A stretch of 9,437 nucleotides of DNA from Micavibrio_A sp964423095 (GCA_964423095.1 CAYRDI010000059.1:1-9437), one strand, 5' to 3'; positions 1-6,791 are shown, counted from the stretch's first letter. Numbers and translations: made by a program. The notes: generated from the sequence alone by a model not told the origin.

Positions 1-95
1 TCGCACCGATCGCCATGAACGAAGGTCTTCGCTTCGCTATCCGCGAAGGCGGACGCACCGTCGGCGCAGGCGTCGTCGCCAAAATTAAAGAATAG
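1..95 (+). CDS. tuf: Elongation factor Tu, C-terminal end (5' truncated by the window)
   Basis: Reading from base 3 gives about 30 residues ending in LRFAIREGGRTVGAGVVAKI and a TAG stop at 93-95. This is the highly conserved C-terminal beta-barrel end of EF-Tu, the GTPase that carries aminoacyl-tRNA to the ribosome. The rest of the gene lies to the left of the window. A strong terminator follows 31 bases after the stop, so tuf transcription ends here. A tuf copy just upstream of tRNA-Trp, secE and nusG is a common arrangement in proteobacteria. The identification is secure; only the 5' part is missing. Confidence 0.97.
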   Translation, partial: APIAMNEGLRFAIREGGRTVGAGVVAKIKE

Positions 96-126
96 TGTTA
101 ATTTAATCAGTTAACTTACGAAATTC

Positions 127-156
127 AAAGGTCGGAAGAAATTCCGGCCTTTTTTC
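127..156 (+). terminator. Rho-independent terminator after tuf
   Basis: An 11-bp stem pairs 127-137 with 142-152, with one G-U wobble. It is capped by a GAAA tetraloop (138-141), and the 3' arm runs into a T tract (150-155). It lies 31 bases past the tuf stop and separates tuf from the CYTH gene. Confidence 0.92.
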
Positions 157-237
157 TTGCATTTTCAAATCAAAAAGTGGGATATACGGTCATGTTTTAT
201 AGAAACTTTAATGGCTGTGTATATTCAGGTTTTGTAA

Positions 238-1140
238 ATGCCGCATCGAAAAAAGCAATTTGAAGCTGGTCTTAAAAGACTTTTGGGTTCTGCGGCGATG
301 GGTGTTTATCTTGAGCCGGAACAAAAGCTGGATGCTCGGGATGAATCCGTTTTAAAGGATGTTGAAAGTTATATTGTCGATGATCCTTACTTTGAACTGT
401 TAAATACCAATCACCTCACCTGTGATGTTCCATCGGGAATTCATATATCATCAGACCTTATAAACGGTTATCCGGTTGAGTACGCGCGGCAGGTAACCCC
501 CCGAAGGTTTCGTCTCTATTATGATACGCCGATGCTCGATGGCTTTCATTGCGGTGTAGAAGTACGGATCGAACATCCAGGACCAACAGAACACGGGCAC
601 AAAAAACCTTTTAAACAGGTTGTTAAAATCGGTGGACCTGCAACCAGTAAAGACCACACGTTTCACCGTATAGAAATTTCGGGCCGGATCGCCTCTTCCA
701 TACCCAGTTTTGAAGCAGAAACTCTGGATGGCAATGGAAAACTTGCCGGGTTTTTGTCGGACAGTTTGGATGTGGCGAACTTTCGTCCGCTTCAGCTTTT
801 GGCCACGGTGCGCACGCGCATCTGGTGCCGCCCGGATGGCGATGCCAATACAATTGTTGAATTTGGGATTGACCGGGGGAGAGGGATCACGTTCGATGGC
901 CATCAATACTCCATTTTGCAAATTGAACCGGAATTGATACATGGCGATCCAGCGGCACTAAATGATGTATCTGACAAATTAATGGAGCGGTTTTCTGGTG
1001 CCTTGACGGTTAATCTTACATCCAAACCCACGCCGGGCTACAACCATCTGGCTGCCGTTTTGAAGGATGATAAGGTCATGCGGCATGCTGCCCGCCGGCT
1101 GAAAGTGCCGGAATTCAATCTGCTTGCCGCCCCCCGCTGA
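238..1140 (+). CDS. Divergent CYTH-domain protein (triphosphatase-like fold)
   Basis: A 300-residue protein with no signal peptide or membrane segment, so probably cytoplasmic. The order of motifs matches the CYTH (adenylate cyclase CyaB / thiamine triphosphatase) tunnel fold: YYDTP at 94-98, VRIE at 109-112, KQVVK at 126-130, RIE at 144-146, TVRTR at 190-194, VEFGIDRG at 207-214, QIEPELIHGD at 228-237, and SK plus GY at 262-268. CYTH enzymes use paired acidic and basic residues inside the barrel to bind triphosphate and metal ions. The N-terminal ExExK signature that normally opens the domain is not visible; that stretch (about 50-90) is unlike the family. It may therefore be a divergent or inactive member, and the substrate is unknown. 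ATG 238 is preceded by a weak AGG (227-229). An 8-codon frame (211-237) stops directly against this start. The gene lies between tuf and tRNA-Trp, which are usually adjacent. The fold call is inference from motifs; reality of the gene is well supported by length. Confidence 0.72.
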   Translation: MPHRKKQFEAGLKRLLGSAAMGVYLEPEQKLDARDESVLKDVESYIVDDPYFELLNTNHLTCDVPSGIHISSDLINGYPVEYARQVTPRRFRLYYDTPMLDGFHCGVEVRIEHPGPTEHGHKKPFKQVVKIGGPATSKDHTFHRIEISGRIASSIPSFEAETLDGNGKLAGFLSDSLDVANFRPLQLLATVRTRIWCRPDGDANTIVEFGIDRGRGITFDGHQYSILQIEPELIHGDPAALNDVSDKLMERFSGALTVNLTSKPTPGYNHLAAVLKDDKVMRHAARRLKVPEFNLLAAPR

Positions 1141-1148
1141 GACGTTCC

Positions 1149-1165
1149 GGCCCTGCGGCCATTTT
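1149..1165 (+). terminator. Weak hairpin after the CYTH gene, possible terminator
   Basis: GGCC (1149-1152) can pair with GGCC (1157-1160) around a CTGC loop, followed by only four Ts (1162-1165). The stem is short, so it may not terminate efficiently. It lies between the CYTH stop and tRNA-Trp. Confidence 0.25.
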
Positions 1166-1210
1166 GGACTGGAAATCCTGTTACTTTTTGTTTAGATAGG
1201 TTCCACCTGA

Positions 1211-1286
<76 letters not shown>

Positions 1287-1344
1287 CGTTCTCTTTTTCT
1301 GCCGCCCTTTGGAACCGTCCCCCAGTATCAACCGTTTGTGATAC

Positions 1345-2259
1345 ATGGGTAAATTCAAGGCTTATATTACCAAAACCAGCGGCGGCGTTCTCAAACTGGG
1401 GCAAGAACGGATTCAGATCCTTTTAAAGGATCGTTTGTCTATGGCGGATGAAGATATTTACTGGCTTGATGCGCCCGATATAGGGACGTGTCTTGGCGAG
1501 ATTGTAAAAGAAAATTCCCAAGGGGTGATCATCGGTGGCGGCGACGGGACGGCCGTGGCGGCGGCATCCGTTTTGGTGGATCGAGGTATACCATTCGCCG
1601 TGCTTCCGCTGGGTACCATGAATTTACTGGCCCAGGATTTGGGGGCTCTATCCAGCTTTGAAGAAACCATGGATAAAATAAACGGTTTTGTGCCCGATAT
1701 TATGGATGTCGGTGTGTTGAACGGAGAACCGTTTTTATGCAGCGCGGTGATCGGTGTGGTTCCCGAAGGGGCGGTTTTACGTGAAGAACTTCGAAACGAA
1801 ATTACGTTCGATACCATGGCACGTTTTGTTTCGATGATGTGTCGCGGTCTTGCCGGCGGTGAGAAAAAGAGATTGAATTTGAAGGTCGGAGATTATGATG
1901 TGGGATATTCCCTCGATACAACGTCTTTGATTGTCAGCAACAATGCCTTTACAGGAAATCCGCAAAACCCCCAGGAACGATTTTCAAGACCGGATTTAAA
2001 GGCTGGAAAGCTGGCCGTTTATTCCGCCGCGCCTGAGGATATGTTGGATGGTATCCGCATGGCCATCGGCGTGTTGCAGGGAAGCTGGCAGGAACAAGAA
2101 AATATAAAGTCTTTCGAAATCGATGAATTGATAGTAAATACCACAGAAGAGGAAGTTCTTGTTTCACTGGACGGGGAACCAAAGATGATGAAACCGCCAC
2201 TACATTTCACCATCCGCCGGGCATCGTTGCCGGTGCTGCGGTTGGAGCTTGCCGCGTGA
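1345..2259 (+). CDS. Diacylglycerol kinase family lipid kinase
   Basis: A 304-residue soluble protein of the DAGK catalytic-domain family (DgkB/YegS/sphingosine-kinase type), which transfers phosphate from ATP to a lipid hydroxyl at the membrane surface. The nucleotide-binding signature GGGDGT is at 64-69. LPLGTMNLLAQDLG (87-100) is the usual second motif, and DVGVLNGEPFL (121-131) opens the C-terminal beta-rich domain. SLDGEP near the C-terminus is the conserved DGE segment that helps bind metal in this family. The length fits. ATG 1345 has no good ribosome binding site, so a slightly different start is possible. The stop overlaps the start of the phosphoesterase by 4 bases, so the two are translationally coupled. 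The lipid substrate (diacylglycerol, undecaprenol-like or other) cannot be deduced. Transcription probably comes through from the tRNA-Trp promoter, since no other promoter is obvious. Confidence 0.92.
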   Translation: MGKFKAYITKTSGGVLKLGQERIQILLKDRLSMADEDIYWLDAPDIGTCLGEIVKENSQGVIIGGGDGTAVAAASVLVDRGIPFAVLPLGTMNLLAQDLGALSSFEETMDKINGFVPDIMDVGVLNGEPFLCSAVIGVVPEGAVLREELRNEITFDTMARFVSMMCRGLAGGEKKRLNLKVGDYDVGYSLDTTSLIVSNNAFTGNPQNPQERFSRPDLKAGKLAVYSAAPEDMLDGIRMAIGVLQGSWQEQENIKSFEIDELIVNTTEEEVLVSLDGEPKMMKPPLHFTIRRASLPVLRLELAA

Positions 2260-3065
2260 GCGTTATTCTTCATGCCTCGGATTTTCATTTCGGCAGGGAG
2301 TCTGCAGGATCCATCGATATATTCCGGCAGGAGGTCGAAAGGTTGAACCCCGATCTTTTGGTGCTTAGCGGGGATTTTACGCAAGTTGCCAGCAAAAAGG
2401 AATTCAAACAGGCGCAAGACTTCCTTCAAAATATTCATGTTCCGGTCTTTTGTGTGCCGGGGAACCACGACATCTCGCGGTATCATGTATGGGAGCGTTT
2501 CACGGATCCGATGAAGCGTTACCGTGATTATATTTTTCCGGTTACCGACAGTGTTTACGAACACGACTCTTTCTACATCGTCGGCATTAACACGGCGCGA
2601 CCGATCTTGCCGCACTGGAATTGGGCAAACGGTATGGTTTCGCGCGAACAGGTGGAATTCGTCTACCGTCAGTTCAAGCAAGTCCCGCACGACAAGGCCC
2701 GGATACTGGTCTGTCACCACCCTTTGATGAATTTCAGCGCGGCCCCGATTGACACGATCGTCTGGGGATCAACGGATTTGATGGGTGCGCTTGAGGACCA
2801 GCAGGTCGATCTGGTCCTCACGGGACATATCCACCACGCGGCCGTTTTTCCAGACCCGGACGGTCACGGGCCGGCCATGGTGGGGGCCGGTTCTGCAACC
2901 TCGACGCGTCTTCGCGGTCAGCCGAACGGGTATAACATTTTGCGGATTTTGTCCGATAGAATAGACATCGAGCTAATCCATTCGGACGGTAAAAGCCACA
3001 CGGTGTTTGAAAGCCTGTCCCTGCCGCGCCCGGAGCGCGGCGAGCCCGAAGACGAAGCCTTCTGA
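2256..3065 (+). CDS. Calcineurin-like metallophosphoesterase (CpdA/class III type)
   Basis: A 269-residue cytoplasmic two-metal phosphoesterase. All five blocks of the family are present: DFH (D9, H11), GD (D40), GNHD (69-72), the histidine pair in CHHP (154-155) and GHIH (190-193). These residues would ligate Fe/Mn and activate water for hydrolysis of phosphomonoesters or phosphodiesters. The spacing resembles class III cyclic-nucleotide phosphodiesterases such as CpdA, but the substrate is not established. The start is GTG at 2256, chosen because it gives a GTGA overlap with the lipid-kinase stop and because GGAG (2244-2247) stands 8 bases before it. The overlap suggests coupled expression with the kinase, perhaps with related phospho-lipid or phosphoester substrates, which is inference. 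No clear terminator follows on this strand. Confidence 0.9.
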   Translation: MSVILHASDFHFGRESAGSIDIFRQEVERLNPDLLVLSGDFTQVASKKEFKQAQDFLQNIHVPVFCVPGNHDISRYHVWERFTDPMKRYRDYIFPVTDSVYEHDSFYIVGINTARPILPHWNWANGMVSREQVEFVYRQFKQVPHDKARILVCHHPLMNFSAAPIDTIVWGSTDLMGALEDQQVDLVLTGHIHHAAVFPDPDGHGPAMVGAGSATSTRLRGQPNGYNILRILSDRIDIELIHSDGKSHTVFESLSLPRPERGEPEDEAF

Positions 3066-3162
3066 AAAACCCGTCTTTCGGGGTCAAAAAATGTTTGTAT
3101 CGCGGGGTCATTTATGACATACGCAACATTTGTTTGAACAAGTTAAGAGGAGATCCCCAGGA

Positions 3163-4596
3163 ATGAACCCACTCTATCAGGTCTATGGCCGCATCAGCGG
3201 CCCAATCGTCATCATCGGCTTTGGCTCTATCGGACGCGGGGTCCTGCCATTGATCGAACGTCACTTTGAATTTGACTATGACCTTTTGACGGTCATCGAC
3301 CCCGAAGTTACCTACGAAAACTTTTTAAAACAGCGCAGCATCAATTTTGTGAATGCTGAAATCACCAAAGAGAATTATAAGGAAATCCTTACCTCCTTGT
3401 TAACCGAAGGCGGTGGTCAGGGATTTTGCGTGAACCTGTCCGTTGATACGGGCTCCGTGGACATCATGAAACATTGCCGCGAAATCGGGGCTTTGTACAT
3501 TGATACCGTCGTTGAGCCGTGGCCGGGGTTCTATTTCAAAAATGAAACCGGCAACAACGCTGCCCGCACCAACTATGTTTTGCGGGAACAGCTTCTGGCA
3601 GAAAAACGCGGAAATCCCGGTGGGACAACGGCGGTGTCCTGTTGCGGGGCCAATCCCGGCATGGTGTCCTGGTTTGTAAAAGAGGCTCTGTTGACCATTG
3701 CCAAGGATACGGGCCTGAATGTCGAAGTGCCGACACGGCGCGAAGAATGGGCAAAACTCATGCAACTGGTCGGTGTAAAGGGGATCCATATTGCTGAGCG
3801 CGATACGCAACGGGCGACTTGGTCCAAGCCGATTAATACCTTCGTGAACACATGGTCGGTGGAGGGCTTTATCGCCGAAGGATTCCAGCCTGCCGAGCTG
3901 GGCTGGGGCACCCACGAAAAATGGATGCCGCCGAACGCGCACCGTCATAAGGACGGCTGCAAAGCAGCCATCTATCTGGATGAACCCGGTGCCATCACAA
4001 AGGTTCACACATGGTGCCCGACACCGGGCCCGCAATATGGGTTTTTGGTCACGCACAACGAAGCGATTTCCATTTCCGATTACTACACGGTCGGGGAAGG
4101 GGATAATCCGGAATATCGCCCGACCTGTCATTACGCCTATCACCCGTGTGATCTGGCGGTGCTTTCGATGCATGAAACCTTCGGCAGCGGCAAGGTGCAA
4201 AGCACGTTTGAAATTCTGGACGAAGATGAAATCACGGACGGGATCGATGAACTCGGTGTGCTGCTTTTCGGTCATGCGAAGAACGCCTATTGGTACGGAT
4301 CGCGTCTTTCCATCGAAGAAACGCGTGAACTGGCACCGTACCAGAACGCAACCGGCTTGCAGGTAACGTCCGCCGTTCTGGCTGGCATGGTCTGGGCATT
4401 GGAAAACCCGAATGCCGGGATCGTGGAGGCGGACGAGATGGACCATGTCCGTTGCCTGGAAGTGCAGAAACAATATCTGGGCCCGGTCGAAGGGCACTAT
4501 ACCAACTGGACGCCGCTCGCGCACCGCTGGAAGCTCTTTGACGAACTGATCGATGAAAGCGATCCGTGGCAGTTCAAAAACATTCTGGCCTCGTAA
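3163..4596 (+). CDS. hss: Homospermidine synthase
   Basis: The 477-residue enzyme matches bacterial homospermidine synthase (EC 2.5.1.44) from end to end. That enzyme joins two putrescine molecules (or putrescine and spermidine) to give homospermidine, with tightly bound NAD(H) acting as an internal hydride carrier. The Rossmann motif IIGFGSIGRG (17-26) is at the N-terminus. The catalytic region includes VVEPWPG (116-122), CCGANPGM (160-167), IAERDTQ (210-216) and NTWSVEGF (229-236); Trp231 probably corresponds to the cation-pi tryptophan described for the Blastochloris viridis enzyme. ATG 3163 is preferred over an in-frame TTG at 3130. GAGGAGA (3147-3153) stands 9 bases before the ATG, and the resulting length equals that recalled for the B. 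viridis protein. The gene has its own terminator 20 bases downstream. Two short palindromes lie just upstream. It implies homospermidine is a cell polyamine. Confidence 0.95.
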   Translation: MNPLYQVYGRISGPIVIIGFGSIGRGVLPLIERHFEFDYDLLTVIDPEVTYENFLKQRSINFVNAEITKENYKEILTSLLTEGGGQGFCVNLSVDTGSVDIMKHCREIGALYIDTVVEPWPGFYFKNETGNNAARTNYVLREQLLAEKRGNPGGTTAVSCCGANPGMVSWFVKEALLTIAKDTGLNVEVPTRREEWAKLMQLVGVKGIHIAERDTQRATWSKPINTFVNTWSVEGFIAEGFQPAELGWGTHEKWMPPNAHRHKDGCKAAIYLDEPGAITKVHTWCPTPGPQYGFLVTHNEAISISDYYTVGEGDNPEYRPTCHYAYHPCDLAVLSMHETFGSGKVQSTFEILDEDEITDGIDELGVLLFGHAKNAYWYGSRLSIEETRELAPYQNATGLQVTSAVLAGMVWALENPNAGIVEADEMDHVRCLEVQKQYLGPVEGHYTNWTPLAHRWKLFDELIDESDPWQFKNILAS

Positions 4597-4615
4597 CAAC
4601 GCTTTGAAATACCTT

Positions 4616-4642
4616 AAAATCCCCCGATTCGGGGGATTTTTC
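4616..4642 (+). terminator. Rho-independent terminator after hss
   Basis: A 10-bp stem pairs AAAATCCCCC (4616-4625) with GGGGGATTTT (4631-4640), with loop GATTC and a run of five Ts at 4637-4641. It starts 20 bases past the hss stop. The A/T flanks make it potentially bidirectional, but no minus-strand gene uses it. Confidence 0.93.
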
Positions 4643-4678
4643 TTGTCAGTATTGTGAAAAGGTGCAAACAAGAACGCT

Positions 4679-5452
4679 GTGTATACGCTCAACGAACAAT
4701 GTTTAAGCCAGCAAGGTCAATCCCTGAACGTCAAGGTATTGGTGCCCGAAAATCCTTGCGCCACCATCGTGATCCATCACGGCTATGGCGGTTCTATACT
4801 TTCCCCTGTGATCGAACGGCTTTCAAAAGTTTTTTGCGAATCCAATGTTGTGACGGTTTTGCCGAATACAACGGATTGCCTGAATGATAGTGGCGGTAAC
4901 ATTGAACGTTTTACCTTTTCAAAACATGCCGCTGATCTGGGTGCCGTGGTTGGATGGACGAAAGAACAGAACTGGTTTCACCCGAGGTTACAACTGGCAG
5001 GGTACAGTCTTGGCGGGTTCAGTGCGATCATACAGGCGGCAAGGAATCCGGATGTCGATATGCTTTATCTGGTGGCACCGATTTTTTCCGGTCGCTTTTT
5101 TAAAGAAGGCATCGAAAAAGGAACGCCGGGCATAATGGCGCACTGGAAATCTAACGGTGGTTTAGGGTTCACAAACGATCAGGGACGTTCTTTTACGGCG
5201 CCTTACGATTGTTGGAATGAATGGATAAAGGCTGATGCTGGTGGGGCCGCAAAAAATTTCCACGGACGGGTATCGCTGGTTACGGCGGGGGAGGATTCGC
5301 TCGTGCAGCCCGCACATATCGCGGCCATGAAAACGGCCTTTGCGGCGGCGGCGTTCACGGCCACGCGGATTGACGGCGAAGATCATTTTTTTGGCAAAAG
5401 GGCGGGGGTGCTGGAAAACTGGGCCCGCGAAGCCCGTACCCCGCGAATTTAA
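4679..5452 (+). CDS. Alpha/beta-fold hydrolase, small serine type
   Basis: A 257-residue cytoplasmic protein without signal peptide. HHGYGGS (33-39) forms the oxyanion-hole strand-turn. GYSLGG (108-113) is the nucleophile elbow with Ser110. Asp206 in AGEDS and His236 in GEDHFF complete a plausible triad at the expected places. The family covers esterases, lipases, dienelactone hydrolases and serine aminopeptidases; the substrate cannot be told. GTG 4679 is the first start codon after an in-frame stop at 4655-4657. Its ribosome binding site is poor, since AAAAGG (4657-4662) is 16 bases away. The gene follows the hss terminator. TTGTCA (4643-4648) resembles a -35 box, but no convincing -10 follows. 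No terminator is seen before the secE promoter region. Not related in function to the flanking ribosomal genes as far as can be seen. Confidence 0.85.
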   Translation: MYTLNEQCLSQQGQSLNVKVLVPENPCATIVIHHGYGGSILSPVIERLSKVFCESNVVTVLPNTTDCLNDSGGNIERFTFSKHAADLGAVVGWTKEQNWFHPRLQLAGYSLGGFSAIIQAARNPDVDMLYLVAPIFSGRFFKEGIEKGTPGIMAHWKSNGGLGFTNDQGRSFTAPYDCWNEWIKADAGGAAKNFHGRVSLVTAGEDSLVQPAHIAAMKTAFAAAAFTATRIDGEDHFFGKRAGVLENWAREARTPRI

Positions 5453-5486
5453 CATTATGAAAATATAAAAGAAATGTATTTTTCTA

Positions 5487-5515
5487 TTGGCATTGCTTTG
5501 CCTATGGGGTATCAA
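5487..5515 (+). promoter_or_regulatory. Candidate sigma-70 promoter for secE-nusG
   Basis: TTGGCA (5487-5492, five of six consensus bases) is 17 bases from TATCAA (5510-5515, four of six). Transcription would begin near 5522 and leave a leader of about 87 bases before secE. It is the best-spaced match in the gap between the hydrolase and secE. The assignment is by consensus only. Confidence 0.42.
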
Positions 5516-5608
5516 TCCATCCGTCTCCCTTAAATGCAAGGATCGAAAAAGCCCCCGCGGGCCTGCGAACCTCTGGGGAAAACGAAACAACAAAAAAGGT
5601 TTGATACC

Positions 5609-5809
5609 ATGTCCGGCAGTGGACCCGTTCAATATTTCAAAGAAGTCAAGCAGGAGGCCAAAAAGGTTACATGGCCGTCCCGCAAGGAAACGATCGCTTC
5701 GACCATCGCTGTGTTCATCATGGTGACGATGGCGTCGATCTTTTTGTATTTGTCCGACCAGATTCTGGCATGGCTGGTTTCGCTGGTTCTGGGTCTTGGC
5801 ACACGTTAA
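5609..5809 (+). CDS. secE: Preprotein translocase subunit SecE
   Basis: A 66-residue short-form SecE, the essential small clamp subunit of the SecYEG protein channel in the inner membrane. The cytoplasmic amphipathic segment with the family signature EVKQEAKKVTWPSRKET is at 12-28. One transmembrane helix runs from about 29 to 49, followed by a hydrophobic tail. ATG 5609 is chosen because AAGG (5596-5599) lies 9 bases before it and the protein then has the standard single-helix length. An in-frame ATG at 5534 would add 25 residues unlike SecE and without a ribosome binding site. nusG follows after 21 bases, the normal secE-nusG operon. Confidence 0.96.
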   Translation: MSGSGPVQYFKEVKQEAKKVTWPSRKETIASTIAVFIMVTMASIFLYLSDQILAWLVSLVLGLGTR

Positions 5810-5830
5810 TCGATAAGAGGATATTCCATC

Positions 5831-6361
5831 ATGGCAATGCGCTGGTATGTACTGCACGTTTATTCAGGCTTTGAAAACAAGGTCGCCGAAACCATCAAGG
5901 ACAAGGCAAAGAAAAAGGGCCTGGAAGACAAGGTTGAGGACATCATGGTTCCCAAAGAGGAAGTCATCGAAGTCAAACGCGGCCAGAAGGTCAACACCGA
6001 ACGCAAAGTGTATCCAGGTTATGTTCTGGCGAAACTCGATATGAACGATGATGTCTGGCACATGGTCAAGGATACGCCGAAGGTCACAGGCTTCCTCGGT
6101 GCTGCAAACAAGCCCGTTCCGATCAGCGAAAAGGAAGCCGCGCGCCTCTTGCAACAATTGCAAGAAGGCGTCGAACGCCCGAAACCTTCCGTGACGTTCG
6201 AGATCGGCGAAGAGGTCAAAGTTTCCGAAGGCCCGTTTGCATCTTTCAATGGCGTTGTCGAAGAAGTGGACGAAGAAAAAGCGAAGCTCAAGGTTTCCGT
6301 GTCTATCTTCGGCCGTGCGACGCCTGTCGAACTGGAATACAATCAGGTCGAAAAGATGTAA
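5831..6361 (+). CDS. nusG: Transcription termination/antitermination factor NusG
   Basis: A 176-residue cytoplasmic protein of normal length. The NGN domain occupies roughly residues 3-110 (WYVLHVYSGFE, KVYPGYVL, VWHMVKDTPKVTGFLG). The KOW domain spans about 122-175 (EVKVSEGPFASFNGVVEEVD, then VSIFGRATPVELEYNQVEK). NusG binds RNA polymerase through the NGN domain and meets Rho or ribosomal protein S10 (NusE) through KOW, coupling transcription to translation and termination. AAGAGG (5815-5820) lies 10 bases before ATG 5831. A strong terminator follows 22 bases after the stop, so secE-nusG form a unit separate from rplK-rplA. Confidence 0.97.
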   Translation: MAMRWYVLHVYSGFENKVAETIKDKAKKKGLEDKVEDIMVPKEEVIEVKRGQKVNTERKVYPGYVLAKLDMNDDVWHMVKDTPKVTGFLGAANKPVPISEKEAARLLQQLQEGVERPKPSVTFEIGEEVKVSEGPFASFNGVVEEVDEEKAKLKVSVSIFGRATPVELEYNQVEKM

Positions 6362-6383
6362 TCCGTTTTTGGATATGTGTTTT

Positions 6384-6416
6384 AAAAAACCCGCTCCGAA
6401 CAGAGCGGGTTTTTTG
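6384..6416 (+). terminator. Rho-independent terminator after nusG
   Basis: A 13-bp perfect stem pairs AAAAAACCCGCTC (6384-6396) with GAGCGGGTTTTTT (6403-6415) around a 6-base loop, ending in six Ts. It closes the secE-nusG unit and leaves the small ORFs and rplK needing their own promoters. Confidence 0.95.
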
Positions 6417-6516
6417 CGCCTGCGTTGCTGCGAGCGCGTGCAGCACATCATTTTCTGGAGCGACTTTAGAATTTCGATTAAAGTGCACTTCGTTGAACAG
6501 AGAACGGAGCAAAAAA

Positions 6517-6687
6517 ATGAAAACCATCCACGATGTCAAAAACGCCACTGCGAATGACCAACCTGCCAAAACGCTGGCCCCTTGGGAGTTGGTCCTCCGC
6601 CAGAGCCGGACATCATCCGCTGGACGGATCATCCCGACCATCGGCCTCTACGGCAATGCCGCGGCTACGGACATCATCCGTAAATAA
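6517..6687 (+). CDS. Small hypothetical protein, 56 residues
   Basis: I do not recognise this frame. It encodes a 56-residue peptide starting MKTIHDVKNATANDQ and ending AAATDIIRK, with no membrane segment, signal peptide or cysteines. Support for translation comes from a well-placed GGAG (6506-6509), 7 bases before ATG 6517, inside an A-rich stretch. It lies 100 bases past the nusG terminator; a TAGAAT (6467-6472) could be a -10 box but has no matching -35. Two exact copies of CGGACATCATCCG (6607-6619 and 6668-6680) fall in the 3' half, in different reading frames. The other two forward frames are also open across much of the region, and one reads GPPPEPDIIRWTDHPDH around 6591-6641. A frameshifted or non-coding origin therefore cannot be excluded. 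Confidence 0.45.
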   Translation: MKTIHDVKNATANDQPAKTLAPWELVLRQSRTSSAGRIIPTIGLYGNAAATDIIRK

Positions 6688-6745
6688 CTTTCATTTTGAA
6701 CATATCAGTATTGCATATTTTGCATGAATCGGTCATGATTATGAA

Positions 6746-6761
6746 ACGGGTGGTCGCCCGT
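6746..6761 (+). other. Short stem-loop before the second small ORF
   Basis: ACGGGT (6746-6751) pairs with GCCCGT (6756-6761), including one G-T pair, around the loop GGTC. No T run follows, so it is not a terminator. It lies 30 bases upstream of ATG 6792 in an otherwise AT-rich stretch. Its function is unknown. Confidence 0.3.
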
Positions 6762-6791
6762 CCCAACAATGCCCTTTTATGAAAAAATTTT

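Noticed and set aside
3067..3083. Hairpin after the phosphoesterase (CCCG/CGGG)
   Set aside because: On the plus strand no T run follows. Its T-run orientation serves the minus strand, where no gene exists. The stem is only 4 bp.
3130..3162. TTG start giving homospermidine synthase 11 extra residues
   Set aside because: The extra residues are coded across the ribosome binding site GAGGAGA. ATG 3163 has ideal spacing and gives the usual length.
3400..4692. 430-residue open frame on the minus strand opposite homospermidine synthase
   Set aside because: It lies antisense to a clearly identified, full-length enzyme and runs through the terminator. It shows no recognisable domain, so it is a shadow of the codon bias of hss.
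5534..5608. In-frame ATG extending SecE by 25 residues
   Set aside because: It has no ribosome binding site, the added residues are unlike SecE, and the downstream ATG 5609 has a well-placed AAGG.
6303..6641. 112-residue minus-strand frame with a hydrophobic stretch in the nusG-rplK gap
   Set aside because: It overlaps the nusG end, reads through the nusG terminator hairpin and has no ribosome binding site I could support. The hydrophobic run is probably chance.
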